In this document: positions 6,787 to 8,107 of the stretch, piece after piece | How the letters are laid out: every line of letters starts with the position of its first letter | How positions within the stretch are numbered: the stretch's first letter is position 1 | Assembly: GCA_031404015.1 (NCBI GenBank) | Contig: JANNGT010000167.1 | Span: forward strand, 1 to 8,107 | From: RPQJ01 sp031404015 | GTDB taxonomy: Bacteria; Pseudomonadota; Gammaproteobacteria; Steroidobacterales; Steroidobacteraceae | DNA: 8,107 nt | Reading direction: 5' to 3' | Translations under genes and position numbers: made by a program | Notes under the pieces: model-generated | What the model saw: the letters and a program-made list of their open reading frames with translations, nothing else | What the model was told of the DNA's origin: nothing | Database searches by the model: none

Positions 6787-7596
6787 TTGCACGTGCAGCT
6801 TTCAGACGACCAACGCCGATTCGCACGCCAACTGCGTCGCAACCAGACGGATGCGGAGAACCGAATTTGGTACTGTCTACGCGGGCGCAGGATGCGTGGG
6901 TTGCGGTTCAGGCGACAGCACCCGGTGGGATGTTACTTCGCCGATTTCGCATGCGTAGAGCTCGGGCTGATTGTCGAACTCGACGGTGGCCAGCACAACT
7001 CGGCGGACGGCAAAACGCACGACTTGATTCGCAGCGACGTTCTGGCTGCGCACGGATTTGAGGTTGTTAGGTTTTGGGATAACGACGTGCTTTCAAACAC
7101 GCGCGGAGTTCTAGAGACCATTGCGCGTAAAGCCGAGGAGATAAGGCGCGAGCAAAGTGTATTGAAGAGCGGACCCTCACCCGCGCTGCGCGCGACCTCT
7201 CCCGCCAAAGCGGGAGAGGTGAGATCACGCAGCGGCACTCCGTGCAGCCGCCAAGCCGCGCCCGTCCCGAGCGTGGTAATTCTTCAGGTAGGTCTTGAGC
7301 GCGTCGGCGAAATCGCGCCAGTCGCGACGCTTCCGATACAACGGCAAACGGCACACCGCGTGCAGATCGTCCATCCCCAGGAACGTGCCGAACGTCTCGT
7401 TCATGCGGTTCAGCGTCGTCTCAGGTTGCACCAGCAGGTCTTCCAACGTCAGGTGCAGGTGCCGCGCGCCGTGCTCCTGCGCAAACGCCTGGTTAGACGT
7501 ATTGATCGACTGGTGGTGCTTGCGCGTGTAGCCGAAGCTCTGCACCTGTTTGCGCTTGTTCAGCGTAATCCAGCTTTGCAACTCGCTGCGCGATAG
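6787..7596 (+). CDS. DUF559 (Vsr-like, PD-(D/E)XK-type) endonuclease, C-terminus running into antisense sequence
   Basis: Residues about 12-117 match the DUF559 family, predicted nucleases related to the very-short-patch repair endonuclease Vsr. Visible features are QTDAENRIWYCLRGRR (E24), GLRFRRQHPVGCYFADF (RRQH 42-45, D53), the core LIVELDGGQH (61-70, with E64, D66, H70), and GFEVVRFWDNDVL (90-102). From residue about 128 (base 7168) the frame translates repeat copy 3 and then the antisense of the sulfotransferase gene. The last 140 or so residues are Arg/Val/Ala-rich and not protein-like. Family members are usually about 110-150 aa, so the original stop was probably lost or never present. 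TTG 6787 and GTG 6793 are both possible starts without a clear ribosome binding site; the frame is open back to the TAA at 6745. The coding part is visibly lower in GC than its neighbours, suggesting acquisition. Repair, defence or repeat-linked roles are all open. Confidence 0.75.
   Translation: MHVQLSDDQRRFARQLRRNQTDAENRIWYCLRGRRMRGLRFRRQHPVGCYFADFACVELGLIVELDGGQHNSADGKTHDLIRSDVLAAHGFEVVRFWDNDVLSNTRGVLETIARKAEEIRREQSVLKSGPSPALRATSPAKAGEVRSRSGTPCSRQAAPVPSVVILQVGLERVGEIAPVATLPIQRQTAHRVQIVHPQERAERLVHAVQRRLRLHQQVFQRQVQVPRAVLLRKRLVRRIDRLVVLARVAEALHLFALVQRNPALQLAAR
7174..7223 (-). repeat. REP-like paired-hairpin repeat, copy 3, inverted, directly behind the sulfotransferase stop codon
   Basis: In + coordinates: outer arm CCCTCACC (7174-7181), hairpin B CGCGC (7182-7186) loop TGC GCGCG (7190-7194), hairpin A ACCTCTCCCGC (7195-7205) loop CAAA GCGGGAGAGGT (7210-7220), outer arm GGTGAG (7218-7223). 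Read on the - strand it has the same order as copies 1 and 2 and starts 1 nt after the sulfotransferase TGA (7225-7227). With copy 2 it forms an inverted pair enclosing the endonuclease domain. Confidence 0.9.
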
Positions 7597-7986
7597 CGTC
7601 AGGAACGCCGTGCGACCAAAGTCGACCACGCCAGACCACGCCCGCACCGTCCACGCTAACTGCGGATCTTTCCACGCCCAGAATTTTTCGCGTTCGCACT
7701 CTTCCACGAACGAGCGAAAGGGGCCCAGGTCCAGCTTGCCTGCATCCAGCCCGATCTTTTCAGCGTCAGCCGCGCAGAACGGCGTCTCGGCATGTACGCC
7801 CGGTCGCAACGCCTGCAGCAATTTGGAGTTCAGCTCGACGAGTCGCGCATTCTCATACGTCTCGAAGTCGGGCTTGCGCAGAGTCTCCGTTCCCACCCAG
7901 TAGCCAGATCGATGCAACAGCCCGGCAAAGATTGAGCTGCCCGTCCAAGTGTGCGAAAGGATGACAACCGAATTGAAAGGCTTCAT
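7225..7986 (-). CDS. Sulfotransferase-like protein
   Basis: A 253-residue product from the ATG at 7986. The N-terminus VVILSHTWTGSSIFAGLLHRSGYWVG (7-32) has the strand, loop and helix layout of the PAPS 5'-phosphosulfate-binding site in sulfotransferases, although the loop reads SHTWTGSS rather than the common SGTT or RSGTS. FWAWKDPQL (102-110) matches the WKDPR-type motif of this superfamily. AFLTLSRSELQSW (127-139) is in the right place for the 3'-phosphate-binding segment (Arg133/Ser134). LTLEDLLVQPETTLNRM (179-195) is the usual C-terminal helix region. PAPS-dependent sulfation is inferred and the acceptor is unknown. A longer frame reaches ATG 8076, but the extra 30 residues are low in character and a GGGAG ribosome site precedes 7986. 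It converges on the endonuclease gene and overlaps its frame by 372 bp. A degenerate P-loop NTPase role is the alternative. Confidence 0.75.
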   Translation of the reverse strand: MKPFNSVVILSHTWTGSSIFAGLLHRSGYWVGTETLRKPDFETYENARLVELNSKLLQALRPGVHAETPFCAADAEKIGLDAGKLDLGPFRSFVEECEREKFWAWKDPQLAWTVRAWSGVVDFGRTAFLTLSRSELQSWITLNKRKQVQSFGYTRKHHQSINTSNQAFAQEHGARHLHLTLEDLLVQPETTLNRMNETFGTFLGMDDLHAVCRLPLYRKRRDWRDFADALKTYLKNYHARDGRGLAAARSAAA

Positions 7987-7991
7987 GTGCG

Positions 7992-7996
7992 CTCCC
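7992..7996 (-). promoter_or_regulatory. Ribosome binding site (GGGAG) fixing the sulfotransferase-like start
   Basis: On the - strand GGGAG stands 5 nt before the ATG at 7986-7984. This supports that start over the upstream in-frame ATG at 8076, which has no such site at a suitable distance. Confidence 0.55.
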
Positions 7997-8076
7997 GACC
8001 TCGTGACTACGCCAGGACCAGACGCAACTGTGCCGCTTAGCGAAGCCGTCGTCGCCGTGCAGGTCGGATGGTGCAC

Positions 8077-8096
8077 GTAGGAGGGCCGCCCCGCGG
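8077..8096 (+). repeat. Possible degenerate GTAG-headed REP-like stem-loop
   Basis: GTAGGAGGG is followed by CCGC (8086-8089), loop CCC, GCGG (8093-8096). A GTAG head before a GC-rich hairpin is the layout of the GTAG-type REPs known in Pseudomonas and Stenotrophomonas. There is only one copy here, the stem is short and the window ends soon after, so this may be chance. Confidence 0.2.
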
Positions 8097-8107
8097 ATTG
8101 CAGGACG

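Noticed and set aside
6648..7061. Open frames overlapping the repeat and the start of the endonuclease gene (also 6731-6958)
   Set aside because: They are out of frame with the DUF559 match and have no recognisable domain.
6654..7223. Classical insertion sequence or composite transposon
   Set aside because: There is no transposase, and no clear target-site duplication was found outside the two repeats. The similar GTGAT(T)CTCACC ends include the TGA stop codons of the flanking genes.
7987..8076. N-terminal extension of the sulfotransferase-like protein from the ATG at 8076
   Set aside because: The added residues are not family-like and a good ribosome binding site precedes the ATG at 7986.
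1..8107. tRNA or rRNA genes and riboswitches
   Set aside because: No cloverleaf tRNA with a TTCGA-type T-loop, no rRNA-like stretch and no known riboswitch core was recognised by eye in the gaps between genes.

Overview
The window is dense, GC-rich bacterial DNA. Strong codon bias leaves long spurious open frames opposite most genes. The BipA sequence, the ATA-poor promoters and the paired-hairpin intergenic repeats suggest a high-GC gammaproteobacterium, perhaps of the Xanthomonadales/Lysobacterales. This is inference from general resemblance; there is no rRNA or other decisive marker.

Layout on the + strand: the 3' end of a Rossmann-fold, methyltransferase-like gene (1-519); a complete galE-type UDP-glucose 4-epimerase (581-1591); a likely two-gene transcription unit of exported lipoproteins, comprising a PKD-domain zinc metallopeptidase (1643-3937) and, 27 bp later, a small lipoprotein with one beta-sandwich-like domain (3965-4618); an intergenic region made of hairpin repeats (4625-4721); the translational GTPase BipA/TypA with its own promoter (4804-6651); then a second repeat copy and a DUF559 Vsr-like endonuclease gene (6787-7596). 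On the - strand a small sulfotransferase-like gene (7986-7225) converges on the endonuclease gene, with an inverted third repeat copy between their conserved parts.

Functionally the left half leans toward the cell surface: epimerase for UDP-sugars and lipid-anchored exported proteins. bipA is a housekeeping translation and ribosome-assembly gene. The right end is the accessory part. A lower-GC nuclease gene lies between two inverted copies of a repeat that can fold into two hairpins closed by an outer stem. In the two copies with clean gene junctions, the repeat begins 1-2 nt after a TGA stop and points the same way relative to that gene.

The candidate for something undescribed is this nuclease/repeat arrangement, which resembles in layout (not in enzyme family) the REP-associated tyrosine transposases flanked by their own REPs. 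The nuclease reading frame runs through the repeat and 372 bp antisense into the sulfotransferase gene. No tRNA, rRNA, CRISPR array or insertion sequence was seen.
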